Source: Azolla caroliniana (taxonomy: Eukaryota > Polypodiophyta). From it: a DNA stretch of 64,000 nt. The number at the start of each line of letters is the position of its first letter. The stretch's first letter is position 1. Both the position numbers and the translations under genes were made by a program. The DNA lies in contig JBHGNT010000009.1 in assembly GCA_043228905.1 (NCBI GenBank), positions 8,432,001 through 8,496,000 on the forward strand, given 5' to 3'. This document shows, one piece after another, positions 20,761-32,364 of this stretch. The notes beneath the pieces are model-generated. The model was not told where the DNA came from. It worked only from the letters and a program-made list of their open reading frames with translations, and did no database searches.

Positions 20761-21340
20761 TTAGTTAAAATTCAGGGACTTCTAATAAACTATGCAAGGA
20801 AAGGAGAGCCACTTGTCGGATCCCGACCAACCAATCAACCAACCAACGAATCAACCGGTCGACAAGACAAGCCGTTTGCCATTAACGTCACCATACCATC
20901 AATGTATCAATGTTCGTCGTTGGTTGTCGCCACCCATCAACTTTGTCTTCATCACCAACTAACTCTTCTTCTTCTTCTTCTTCTTCAATCCAATTGCCTT
21001 GATTCATGATATACATTGGTTTGCATTTTTTCCGAGTTTTGTGTGTTTAATTCTAATACCATCACTATATCCCTTTTCCAAAAACATGATTCTTACTCTT
21101 ATTCTTACCTTTTCCAAAAACATGATTACCTACTACTCAAAGATTTGTATGCTAAAGCACATTTTTATATCAAGTTGCTATCAATACTTTCGATTAATGT
21201 TGCTTGCCTACATACATCAAACCAAAGCTAATGTAATCTCGTGTCTTTTTCTTTTTATTTGTTTTAAGCTTTTGTTTATCATTATGTGATCTTTTGTAAT
21301 TGCATATTATGTATATTTATATTAAAGATCAATAAATTTG
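20761..21340 (+). promoter_or_regulatory. KCS 3' flank / putative 3' UTR
   Basis: The first 170 bp after the stop remain CpG-rich, like the 3' end of the gene, and contain CAACCAAC-type short repeats, then a (CTT)n run at about 20966-20987. An AATAAA lies at 21331-21336, 571 bp past the stop. The true poly(A) site cannot be determined. Confidence 0.3.
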
Positions 21341-21724
21341 GTTCATCTTCTAAGGAATGTCAATACATTGATTAATAAAATTTGGTTCATCTAGTGTAAG
21401 GAATGTGGGCATGCCATCTTGCTTTTCTCAATGCAAACCTAATTTCATCTCCATTACTATCATTCCTTTATAACTTTGAGAAATCAGATTGGTTATGGAT
21501 TTTGTAAATTTTGGTATGGGGGTGCATTATACATTGACTCCTCTCCTAAGAAATATAAGGACTTCCAACCTACTAGGTAGAAAGCAACCTCATTTCTCTA
21601 TAACAATTACACTGGCTACTCTTTTCAAGTTAAGGATTGATTGGCTCTATTGGGTAGCCTTGACATTTGTGGTGGGAGTTGTTTAATCTACTCAAACATG
21701 GAGGAAGCATCCGCATGCCTTTGT
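21341..21724. other. Intergenic, no gene recognised
   Basis: AT-rich sequence with only short frames lacking domains. It leads into the 168-bp tandem array. Confidence 0.4.
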
Positions 21725-22560
21725 TCAAGGATTAATATACAAAGGGTAGTGAGACAAAGAGAAACCTATGTCGAGATAGAATCAACACATCTAATGCTAC
21801 GTCAATATATAACTCTTGTGTATGTGCATGCTCTTGCATTAGTCTTTAGAAAGAAGATTGCCAAAGAGTAAGAATCTATGCATTTTCACTCAAGGTTTAA
21901 TCTAGTGGATCTCGAATCACTTGGAACATTGATATAAAAATCTTCATTGACATAGAGTTTGCATATCCCCCTCTACATCAATGTGTAACATGTTTGCATG
22001 TACATGCACCAACACTTGGGAAAAAGTGGCATATATGAAGAATCGACACATCTTCGCTCAAGGTTTAATTTAAAATCAGAAGTGGACCATGAATTGTTTG
22101 GGTAGATATAAACACTTACATTGAGATAGAATTGGCTTATCTACCTCATGTATCATGCAACATGTGTGTTTGCATCAATGCTTGGGGAAAAGGTGACACA
22201 AAGGAAGAAATTGCACGTCTTCACTCAAGGTTTAATCGAAAATAAGAAGTGAACCATGACACTTTTGGAACATTGATATAAACATCTACATGGAATTGAG
22301 TACCCTACCTCTAGTATCTTGTAACATGTATGTGTATGCACCGATGCATAGAGGAAAAGGTTGACATAGAGGAAGAATGTAGACATCTTTGTTGAAGGTT
22401 TAATCTAAACTTAGAAGTGAACCATGAATCCCTTGGGACATCTACGTTGAGATAGAATTGATTAACCTCTTGTTTCATGTAAGTGTATGTATGTGTGGGT
22501 GGGGCAATTGCCAATGCATCATTGTTTGGAAAAAAGGTAACATCAATTACTAACACCAAA
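21725..22560 (+). repeat. Diverged tandem array, about 5 units of 168 bp
   Basis: The anchor CAAGGTTTAAT (variant GAAGGTTTAAT) falls at 21891, 22059, 22226 and 22394, spacings 168, 167 and 168. Each unit also carries GAAGTGRACCATGAAT-like, GAGATAGAATT-like and a CATGTGTGTTTGCAT-like segment. A partial earlier unit can be followed back to about 21725. Units are diverged by substitutions and small indels. The period is near the nucleosomal repeat length typical of plant satellites. Confidence 0.7.
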
Positions 22561-25500
22561 GTCCAAAATCTTAAAGCTTGCTAGTTGCAAGTATTTATAT
22601 TGGGTACAAAACTCAATTTAAGTATATTAGTTTCCTTCTAGATTCTTGGCATTTGATTGAACTTCATATTATTTCATGCATGAAAAGTACGCTTGCCGAT
22701 CCATAACAATCATAAAAGCTCACTCGCCTAACACAATCTTCATCATCATGTTTTTTGACATCACACTATCTTTGTCATAAAAAAAGTTCTGGTTGAGCTA
22801 ACTAAACTCAAGTAGCTAGATGTTCACATGAAATAATTCACCCAACACAAACATCCAAGATGCATTAAATTTGATTACAAGGGGTACACTTGGCGGTGAA
22901 CGTGCAACATTTATAGAAATTGTCTCAAGGCATTTATTGTTGATATCCAGAAATTTCCTTCCCTAGAGTCCTTTTGTTCTTTTGCTTGGACTCATGGAGG
23001 AAAGAACCCCTTTCAAGTTTCAACTCCACGCATTACAGTGCAAGTAGCAAGTAGATCACATTCAAATACATGTTCAAACATAATCTAATCTAGGAAATGC
23101 TCTCATTGTCCTAAAGATGAACCCACATCACTCTTTTCAATATGGTTTAGCCTCTCTAGCTTCTTGATTTGGACACAACGATGAAATACTCTATATTTTC
23201 ACATGGAACATATGGTTCTTTAATGAGGGTATATCTACTTACACGCGTTGGCTTCGGGTTTTCACATGAGTAACTGTGACGTGTCAAGGGAGACATTCAT
23301 ATCTTAATGGATAGGTTAAAAATTGAAACAATGCTGAAACATGTAAAAAATATTTATGTCTCTTGCAAGATTGGGTTACATATCATCTTACAGTCTTACA
23401 ACTAAAATGTATATCTCTCTCACTCTCTCTCCAAGGACGTGTAAAGGCCTATGTTCAATATTCTTCCTTTCTCTGAACTAATCAGACGAGCATCTTATTA
23501 CCCAAGCTAATGATGTAATAGCTATATGCATGTCATGTCAACTATGAGAGAAACTATAATTGAACCAAAGTTTTTCAAACTTGAAACACTTCTAACCTTC
23601 GAAATGTAGGATGTCATAAGGAGAAAATACAAGTCCTCGTGTTTTTATTGGGAGTAGCACATGAAGGCACATCATAAAACGAGTTATTTCACCATTTCTT
23701 GTAAGTTGTGAGAGGAGAGAGGGTCATATACAAATATGTAAGCATAACATGTAAGTTTATACATCCATGATCCATATATGAGACATTTGTGACATATCCA
23801 TGAATATCTACACCTTCCATTCCATATTGTGTTGTGACAAGGGTCTTTGTGGTTAATCAAAGGCATCTATGATTATTGATTCGAAAAAAAGAATGATTGT
23901 GTTTGGTTGTCGAATAAGATTAAAATCACAAGTACAATTTGATAAGTTAGATATGATATTTCAGCTATAATATGGCAAATTCATCCCCTTTTTCTCTCTT
24001 TCAAGGTTGATGAGGGTATTTGAGGAAGTAACAAGAAATTGGGGCCATTTTGAGTATTTTACAAATATGAATATGCCAAATACCATAATGTCAATATTTT
24101 AAAACCTATTTCCTACCAAAATCAATCACCCATAAAGAAGAATGCTTAGAATGAAACTCACATAACACAATTATCTATGATTAGGCTTGTACTTTCTAAT
24201 AATTAGGGTCGTAAGGCAATTGATCAGTCATGTATTTATGAACATTAGAAATGTGATTACTATTGTTACCTTTTCAATGGTATTGTTAATTGTTACTGGG
24301 ATGAAGATTGAGTTGGAAACCTTGGTTTGTTTTGTGACTATATTTCAAATGTCAATCCTTTAAGATGAAGAGTTTTATTATGTAATTTGTATGAATTCTC
24401 TAACTTGAAAATTGACTTATCTGCAACTACCTTCCAGAAGTCACCTTACTCAAAAGTATGGAATTTGGATGACTTGCATAGCTTGAAAATTGAGTTTGAC
24501 ACTTTGAATGAATTGTCACGGTCATGAATGTCTTGTGCATGGGACATGGGCAAGAAAAAGCAACTGCTTTTAAAATCTCACTACTTTTGTCAAAAGCTTG
24601 CCTTCATAGAGAAAAAACTCACATTTTGAATCTCGCCTAACATTTACACGAGAAAAGAAACAATCCTTTTCTACATATTAAATGCTATGTACATAAAGGT
24701 ACAATTTATTGAAGGCTATAATTCATGAATTTGTGCATTGCATTTTATTATTGTCAAATCAAGTGTATAAAGCTCTCTTAAATAGACCTTGGACACATTA
24801 CATAGATGGTTTACATATCATGATTCATGATGTCTAATAGTAAATAAATGTACAAATGAGTTTAATTACAAAAAAAATTGTATTTCTTTCGGCCATGTCC
24901 ACTTTAATTCTACATATAAAAAATTAAGCCAAATGATAACATTGAAGGACTCACGATTCACCTCAACTCTTGTTGATTTTGCTATTTAGTGTATGACGAA
25001 GCCCGACCACCACATTTCAATCTTCCTCTTGAAGCAACACATCGAGGAAGGATCCACCCCAAGTGTTACAATGGGGAAGTTTTTCCTTGAGCACTTGAAC
25101 AATCCTTCGTGAACACAAATATCCATATGCATGTGCACCAAAATGGTCTAGTGTTGACAAGTCAAAGGTTATGAAGCACACAAACCAATCACCAGATCAT
25201 GATCATGTAAAGACTACTTAAATTCTACATAATGTTAAGAAAGTTAACAAATAACACATAATTTCCTTCTTGTTATATTTTGAGAAGTCTTGAAGAGAGG
25301 ACAAGATCTTTTAAAACCACCATATCTATGGGTGACTACACCCTTATAAACTTATTTTTAATGCCACACATCAAGTAACATTATGCATTGTCTGGTTCAT
25401 AAAGGGCACTCTCGGGAAGCAATGCCTTAAAATGATTCATTGTGCTATATCTTAACAAGACTCCCAAATTTATTGCTTCAACAAGTTTGTGTTTTACGAG

Positions 25501-26241
25501 AAATAGAGAGGGTCGTTCAATTTTTACATGTCTGATAAATGTTTGTAAAAGTTCATTTCATCATAATGTGTGACATAAAGTATAGATTTTTTCTACAAAG
25601 AGTAGGGCAAAGCAAACATCAACGCATAATTATCATACGACCAATTCTCTACGGTCTTTTTATGACTGAAACAAACTTGTGTTCAAAACGATTTCCAAGT
25701 ACACCATCTTAACTTGAAATACTTTCTCAAAACCAAATTGTAAACAATTAGTTCTGTCATGTCATTGAGCTCACGTCACACCTCCACAATAAAAGCTCTA
25801 TTTTCCATTTGAATTATACCAATGTGATTGACTGGAACTCAATAAAATATTGTTCACCTTAACACTTTCTTGTGGAAACAAGCTCACTAACAAAGTAAGT
25901 ACTCATATGTTCTAATGATGCAACAAACTACAAGGTTCTTTCTCATGAAGCTCATCTCAAAGTTTTATTTCTAGTTTTCTTGAATTACTACTCATTTTGT
26001 ACGTTGTCATTTGTTACGGGTGCATGCGACAACTCTATAGCAAAAGGACATGTATAAGTTGTTCACATTTTCTTTATAAGTACACACTTTGGATTGATTA
26101 TTAATTGATGTTCTCTCTAAATTATGTGCATTGTCTAGTTTTGACACACATTACCAAATTTGTCTATTTTGCATTCTACCTCACAAGTTCTAGTGTAAAT
26201 GATAATAGCAGACAACCACCAAGATAAAAGCATTTATCTTT
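22561..26241. other. AT-rich intergenic region, no gene recognised
   Basis: 3.7 kb without a frame longer than about 60 codons or a recognisable domain. No element termini, RNA genes or CpG-rich islands were noticed. Confidence 0.5.
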
Positions 26242-26730
26242 TCACTACAATAGAGCACGGAAAGTAAAGCTTGAGAAAAACCCAATTGCTCACAAAGCAT
26301 GAATAGCTTGAGACAATAAACTTATGGGATATTGTTGAATTATTGTCCACGATCATTTTAGATTGATAGATTGACTTTGTAATCAATCATTTTCAATAGA
26401 AAATATAGAAGTTTGCTATTAAACTATCCATAATCATTTTAGGTTGATTGATTGACTTTGTGATCAATCAATGTAAACAAAAGAGCTAGAAGTCACTACA
26501 ATAGAGCACGGAAAGTAAAGCTTGAGAAAAACCCAATTGCTCACAAAGCATGAATAGCTTGAGACAATAAACTTATGGGATATTGTTGAATTATTGTCCA
26601 CGATCATTTTAGATTGATAGATTGACTTTGTAATCAATCATTTTCAATAGAAAATATAGAAGTTTGCTATTAAACTATCCATAATCATTTTAGGTTGATT
26701 GATTGACTTTGTGATCAATCAAGAGCTAGA
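26242..26730 (+). repeat. Recent 251-bp tandem duplication with internal inverted repeats
   Basis: TCACTACAATAGAGCACGG starts at 26242 and again at 26493 (period 251). The copies look identical except that the second lacks an 11-bp segment (ATGTAAACAAA) before GAGCTAGAAG. Within each unit a roughly 80-bp subrepeat occurs twice, each with the palindromic arrangement TTGATTGAT...ATCAATCAA around TGACTTTGTG. Confidence 0.85.
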
Positions 26731-28783
26731 AGTTTTCAAATCAATACAATAGAAACCTCGTGATGACCAACCATAGGCCAAGTTTTGTAAATAAAATGGT
26801 CAATACATGAATAGAAGTACTCTTGTGAACACATGATACTTGGTATTGAACATTCCCATAACAACCTCACAATGAATAGAAATGGACTCGAGTCCAATTC
26901 ACCATGTTGATGTTATATTATGGTAATTATTTACTAACAAGGCATACCTCTAAATAGTTTTGATGGGTGATGAAAAATCATTTCAATCCCTCATTACGAG
27001 GCAATAATGTTGTTCCCAACTCTTAGAATGTGTATAATGTATGTTTTGGAGAAAACTATTAGTGTGCATTTGCTGACTTGAAAATATGAGAATTTATTAG
27101 ATCAAGCCAACATGAAATCCATTTCTCTAGATTTCAACCCATATTTCCAAATCTCATAGCATGTCATATTTCCAAATCTCAAATTGTGCTAAACTTTTAG
27201 GATTAATTTGTTAGATAAAATTAGTGGGGATATTTTTGTTCCCTTGTAATGATAATAAGACAATGCTTCACTTAGCGGTCATGGCATTGTGAAAAGGTGA
27301 AAGCAGAAAATGCAATGTAAAAGATGAGGTTTGAAGATTATGAGAATAATAAAAATTAAGCTAATTGGGAGGCTGGAGCTGTAAAAATATCAACATATTG
27401 ATTGTTGTGTTATATGCACCTTTTCGTCACTTTTCAATGACAAACCGTGAACTACAAATGTTTAATTGAACAAGGAAAAACTAGATTTTTTTTGTTATTA
27501 GTTTAATAATAAATTCAACTTGCAACGAATTGTTTGGGAGAAACCGGAAGACTTTAATGCACACATATATATTTCTATATGAATACTTTAGGAAAGAAAA
27601 TAGTTGAGAGGTTCATTACATTCTATAGAGTCATGGTCCTTATTTGTTAATGTATGGGTCTTTTGGTATGTCAAATAACTCAAAGCATTTAAAACAAAGT
27701 ACCATTTGTCTAGATATACTTGAAGAGTATTCAACAAGGTGGAAGCATAATCAATAAGAACACCTTCTACATGCTCCATTTCGATTTGCAAAGTCAACTT
27801 TGGTGGGTTAGAGGGAGTCCAACATCAAGAAGGTCATAATAAAAAGAAAAAGGGAGAAAATGTTAAACGGCATGGGGAGGAGTGATGGCACCTCAAAGAC
27901 ATGGCACATGTCACACCACAATAATCCTTGATGGTACATGTTGGAAAAGGGCATTACATTAAAGCTTGTTTTGTAGCCACCCTTGAAATAGGACGAACTC
28001 AAGCTTGAAAAAGATTTTTGAGGACAAGGAAAAACTTCCAAATGTCTCACTACGCTTAAATGATTTAGCCAAAGGATCAACTCAAATGATGGCATGCCCT
28101 AACATTATAGCAATCTCCACTAATATATCAAGATTTGACTATATCTCGATGTCAACATGTTACAAAGTGTGCACTTTGCATGTAGTCATCATAAATGCTC
28201 TCTCATGAGTTTCTAAGAATTTTTTCTAGAACATGAGTAGTCAAATCCTTAGGCTCCCTTGATTACTCTAGGAAAATAAATAGAGTATTTTCATGTTTTA
28301 GCTACAATGGACTTTTCATGAAAGGGAGGTTTTAAGTCAATACTTATAGTGTCGAATGCCATCCTCAAGGTGATATTTCGTATGAAGCATACATTGAACA
28401 TAACAAATTTCATCCATCCTCCTTCGTCCTCTTCCCTCATCAGTATAATCCGCCATTGCTAGATTCCCACAAATGGATCACTTCAAGGATGGCTCCACTA
28501 CACACTCAAACATGCATAGAGGCCATAATGATTAAGCTACATACAATGATGCCTACTATCACAAACACTAATTCTTTCATTCTCAACAACAAAAAAGATA
28601 GATCTCATAGCACTAGGCTTATCTTACCATCAGAATGTCCAAAGCAGAATCTGCTTATACAAAGGGGACTAAAGTCTTATTGAATTGTATTTTTTGGTGA
28701 TGCTATGAAGGATGCTTTATACTTAGGCATGCCTTCAACCTCTCTCAAGTATGTCTCTTTTCTTCTTCCTTCCTTGCCCTTTG
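26731..28783. other. AT-rich intergenic region, no gene recognised
   Basis: No protein domain recognised on either strand. Frames at 27588-28095 (minus) are short and unlike any family I know. This is the pre-insertion host DNA of copia B. Confidence 0.45.
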
Positions 28784-28788
28784 ATAGG
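28784..28788. repeat. TSD of copia B (left copy)
   Basis: ATAGG, repeated at 35243-35247 directly after the 3' LTR. Confidence 0.85.
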
Positions 28789-29171
28789 TATTGAGAATCA
28801 AGCTCAACTTGGTCTAGTGTGTGAACTCACCTTGAGAGTGAAGAGACACTCCAACGGTCAAGAGTCACTATTATGTCACCACTTTGTATTCTAGCATTTA
28901 GTATGAGTTATAGAATCATATTCTATGACACATAACTTATGAGCTTTCACATTCCCCATGCTCCATGAGCCTTATAGTTAATGAAGAGAGAGGGTGACTA
29001 CATAAAGCACCCTCCTCCCATCTTGTATGGTGTGGTGTCTTTCTCCTTTGACAATATACTTTTACCTTGCGTATTCCTTGTCTCTCTCACGCACTCTCTA
29101 TCTCTCTCTCATACACACACATAACTCATATCACTTCCGCTTCACAAGAATCAATCTCTTGATTCTTTACA
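28789..29171 (+). repeat. Copia B 5' LTR
   Basis: 383 bp, beginning TATTGAGAATCAAGC (the 3' copy has the canonical TGTTGAG) and ending GATTCTTTACA. Contains CTCTCTCT and ACACAC runs near the end. Confidence 0.9.
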
Positions 29172-29183
29172 TGGTATCAGAGC
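29172..29183 (+). other. Copia B primer-binding site
   Basis: TGGTATCAGAGC directly follows the LTR. It is complementary to the 3' end of initiator tRNA-Met, the usual primer of plant copia elements. Confidence 0.9.
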
Positions 29184-29330
29184 GATTTGGTAGCTCGATC
29201 TAGCCCATTCGCCTCATCGTGATTGTGCGTTGTGCTCCACGCCGATGACCAAGAACAAGCTCATCGCTATTGTAGCTTCGCTACATAGCTCGCATTCGAA
29301 GAGAGAAGAAGAAGAAGAAGAATCGATATA

Positions 29331-30458
29331 ATGAATACTCAAATGGGGAGCGCTCTCCCTACCGAGAAGTTGGATCGAAACAACTTCGCATCTTGGGAGT
29401 ACAAGATGCACCAATACCTTGTCGGACAAGGCTATTGGAGTTACATCAAAGGAGCGCATGAAGACCGACCCGCTGAAGTGGCTCCTGGATACGCGACATG
29501 GGAGCAAGCCGCAAGCCGCGTGATGTATTGTTTGGCGACATGTGTTCACGACCACATGCTCGGTTACATTCGAGAAGCCAAGACGCCGAAGGAAGCGTGG
29601 GAAAATCTACGAAAGATTTTCGCCGCCAACACGACCGCGAGGAAGCTTCAACTCCACCAAGAGTTGAACAACATTCAACAAAGGGATATGTCCATCACGA
29701 CATACACCTTGAAGATCAAGGAGCTTTGCGACTCGCTCGGCTCAATAAACGTAAGTATAGATGATGATGAGATGGTGCAAATATGCCTCGGCGGCCTCGC
29801 ACCACAGTTCGGCGCGATGCGAACCGCCGTTCTAGCACGGGAGAAATCTCCCTCCTTCTTCGAGCTCCAATCAATGCTATTGGTCGAAGAAAACCACGTG
29901 CGTACAAGGAGCAATGAGTCGGAAGGCCACATGCTCTACACGCACTCTAATGGAGGAAGAGGACGTGGACGAGCGAGAGGCCGATTCGGCCAAGGACAAG
30001 GCGGATGAGGACCGACCTATGACAACAACTCCCAATTTCGGCCGCAAAACGGAGGCCAACAAGGAACCTTCGCAAGAAGGGGGAGCTTCCACTCCGGCCC
30101 AAGCCGTCAAAACGCAACCGAATGCGGATATTGCGGAAAGCTCGGCCACCACGAAGAAGAGTGCCGAAAGAAGATGCGTGAATTGGCTTCCACAAGCCGA
30201 CAACTCACGAATTACGCGCACAATTCCGACTATGAAGAGTATAGCGGAATGTACGGGCACAACTCCGACTACGAGGATCGTGGCGGAATGTACGCATACA
30301 ACTCTGACCGTGGCGGAATGTTCATGATGAAACATAGAGCAAAGTCTATGTCGGCCTCTACCTCAACTAGTGCCCTCAATCCGGAGGACGTATGGTTTGT
30401 TGACTCCGGAGCCTCAAACCATATGACATCCCACAAAGAATGGTTTCTCGAACTTTGA
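29331..30458 (+). pseudogene. Copia B gag and protease start (interrupted)
   Basis: The gag frame starts at 29331 (M-N-T-Q-M). It covers the copia gag core ('YCLATCVHDHML', 'TPKEAWENLRKIFA', 'ELNNIQQRDMS') and an R/G-rich stretch, then meets TGA at 30006-30008. The same phase continues with a zinc knuckle C-G-Y-C-G-K-L-G-H-H-E-E-E-C (CX2CX4HX4C) and several Y-N-S-D/H-N-S-D-Y repeats. It then reaches the protease site W-F-V-D-S-G-A-S-N-H and a second TGA at 30456-30458. CGA-to-TGA deamination would explain these stops. Confidence 0.85.
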
Positions 30459-31389
30459 GAGCCGGAGCGACCCGGTTATGTCGAAACCGGAGATGACACT
30501 ACGCACCCGATTCGGCACATCGGCAATGTTCCGTTCGGCGAAAGAGGTAAGCAAACATATATTAAAAATGTCTTGCATGTTCCTACCATCACAAAGAATT
30601 TGGTCTCGGTCGGCCAAATGGTTGAGCAAGGGATGCAAGTACGATTTGACCAAGAAGGGTGCTTCATCGAAAAGGAAGGCCGAATCATCGCACGCGGAAG
30701 AAGAGAGGGCCGGATGTTCATTCTCGATTTGCACGAGATGAAATCCGCCATGTTCGCGAAAAGCACGAAAGCCGACTCCGACATAGAGCTATGGCATAAG
30801 CGAATTGGCCACATCAATCTCAACAAACTCAAAGCAATGAAATCGAAAGGAGTCGTCATCGGACTCCCGACATTCAAAGAGAAGGAGATTGAAGGTGTAT
30901 GCGAAGCGTGCCAATTCGGCAAGCAACACCGACACCCATTTCCGAAGGAGCGGAATGTGAGCAAAGGCGTACTTGACGTAATTCATTCCGATGTATGGGG
31001 TCCGGCTCAAACGGCGACATTCGGCTGATGCCGATATTACGTGCTCTTCATCGACGACTTTTCTAGGCACACTTGGATCTACCCGATGCGGCAAAAGAGC
31101 GAAGTGTTCGGACACTTCCAAAATTTCAAGAATGAAGTCGAGAAAGCCACAGGCCGACATGTACGATGCCTTCGATCGGATGGCGGCAAGGAGTACTTCT
31201 CGGACGATTTCACGACGTATCTCCGAAAGGAAGGAATTCGGCGAGAATTCACTTGCCGACACACTCCGCAACAAAACGGAGTAGCCGAGCGCAAAAATCG
31301 GCACATCCTCGAAGTAGCGCGGGCCATGATGAACGAGAAGCATATGCCCAAGTCATATTGGGCCGAAGTGGCAAATACGACTGTCTACC
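30459..31389 (+). pseudogene. Copia B pre-integrase and integrase, left part
   Basis: Same phase as gag. 30573-31028 has 'HVPTITKNLVSVGQM', then H-x-x-H and C-x-x-C of the integrase zinc domain ('LWHKRIGHI', 'CEACQFGKQH') and the first catalytic Asp in 'VIHSDVWGPA'. A TGA at 31026-31028 follows. Then 'FIDDFSRHTWIY', the second Asp in 'RSDGGKEYFS', and the catalytic Glu in 'QNGVAERKNRHI'. The frame is broken at 31389 by the solo LTR. Confidence 0.85.
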
Positions 31390-32359
31390 TGTTGGGAAAC
31401 AGGTCCCTCTGGATGGGAAGGGAGAAGCACAATGCCGATGAACAAACTCGGGCGAGGCCGAGACCAGATGAGGAGTACCCGGCTACGGAGAGCCGGATGG
31501 TACAGACCCGGTATGAACTGGATGAGGAGGACCCGGCTACGGAGAGCCGGATGGTACAGACCCGGTATGAACCGGATGAGGAGGACCCGGTTACGGAGAG
31601 CCGGATGGTGCATACCCGGTATGAACTGGATGAGGAGGACCCGGCTACGGAGAGCCGGATGGTGCAGGCCCGGTGTGAACCGGATGAGGAGTACCCGGCT
31701 ACGGAGAGCCGGATGGTGCAGACCCGGTGTGAACCGGATGAGGAGGACCCCGCTACGGAGAGCCGGATGGTGCAGGCCTGGTGTGAACCGGATGAGGAGT
31801 ACCCGGCTACGGAGAGCCGGATGGTGCAGGCCCGGTGTGAACCGGATGAGGAGCACCCGGCTACGGAGAGCCGGATGACGCAGACCCGGTGCGAACCGGA
31901 GGAAGAGACATATTCGTAAATATGTTTCTGAGAGCCCATCGAGGCTACATTTGTAAATAGCCGAAAAGTCATATTAGTATAAATATGACTTAGGGCAAAC
32001 TTTTAGTGAGTAGTTGGTTGTCATTTTCTGTTTTGCACGAGATTAGTGTGCGTAACTGTACAGAGAGAGAGAGAGAGAGAGAGAAAGAGGTCGTTGCCTC
32101 TGTTGTAACTGCCGCCTGTGGCGAAGATTTGTGAGCACGAGGTCGGTGCCTCAGTGAACTCACTGTTGTATATTCCTACATAGTGGCAGTTTGCAGCCTG
32201 TGGGCTGCCGTGGTTTTTCCCCTAGTTTGGGGTTTTCCACGTAAACCTTCTGTGTATTCTCTTCTTCTTCTTGTCGTGTTTTATTTCCTGTTTTCTATGT
32301 ATCATTCTAAGCTCGGTTGTGGCCAAGCGTCGCGCATAAGGAACGTTGGGTTCCCGTCA
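31390..32359 (+). repeat. Solo LTR (copia D family) inserted in copia B integrase
   Basis: 970 bp starting TGTTGGGAAACAGGTCCC and ending GTTCCCGTCA, flanked by the TSD CTACC (31385-31389 and 32360-32364). Removing the LTR and one TSD (975 bp) leaves the copia B frame in phase. It shares the copia D LTR layout: U3 minisatellite, TATA in AGTATAAATATGAC near 31976, (GA)n run near 32062, CGCCTGTGGCGAAGA, and CTCGGTTGTGGCCAAG near the end. No internal region remains, so LTR-LTR recombination removed the body. Confidence 0.9.
31467..31898 (+). repeat. 54-bp minisatellite, 8 units, in the solo LTR U3
   Basis: Eight tandem units start at 31467, 31521, 31575, 31629, 31683, 31737, 31791 and 31845, each beginning GATGAGGAG or GATGAGGAC-like and containing GGCTACGGAGAGCCGGATG. 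The copia D LTRs and the solo LTR at 63008 have about three units. Since 54 is a multiple of 3, long spurious frames run through the array on both strands. Confidence 0.9.
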
Positions 32360-32364
32360 CTACC

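Noticed and set aside
26242-26730. CRISPR-like repeat array
   Set aside because: Two long units with no short regular repeats and unique spacers. The genome is a plant nuclear one.
27588-28095. Possible gene on the minus strand
   Set aside because: Two short frames with no recognisable domain, no start context and AT-rich composition like the flanks.
31385-31972. Long minus- and plus-strand frames with 18-residue repeats (148-195 codons) in the solo LTR
   Set aside because: They come from the 54-bp minisatellite, whose length is a multiple of three and so keeps frames open on both strands. They lie in a promoter region and have no start context or domain.
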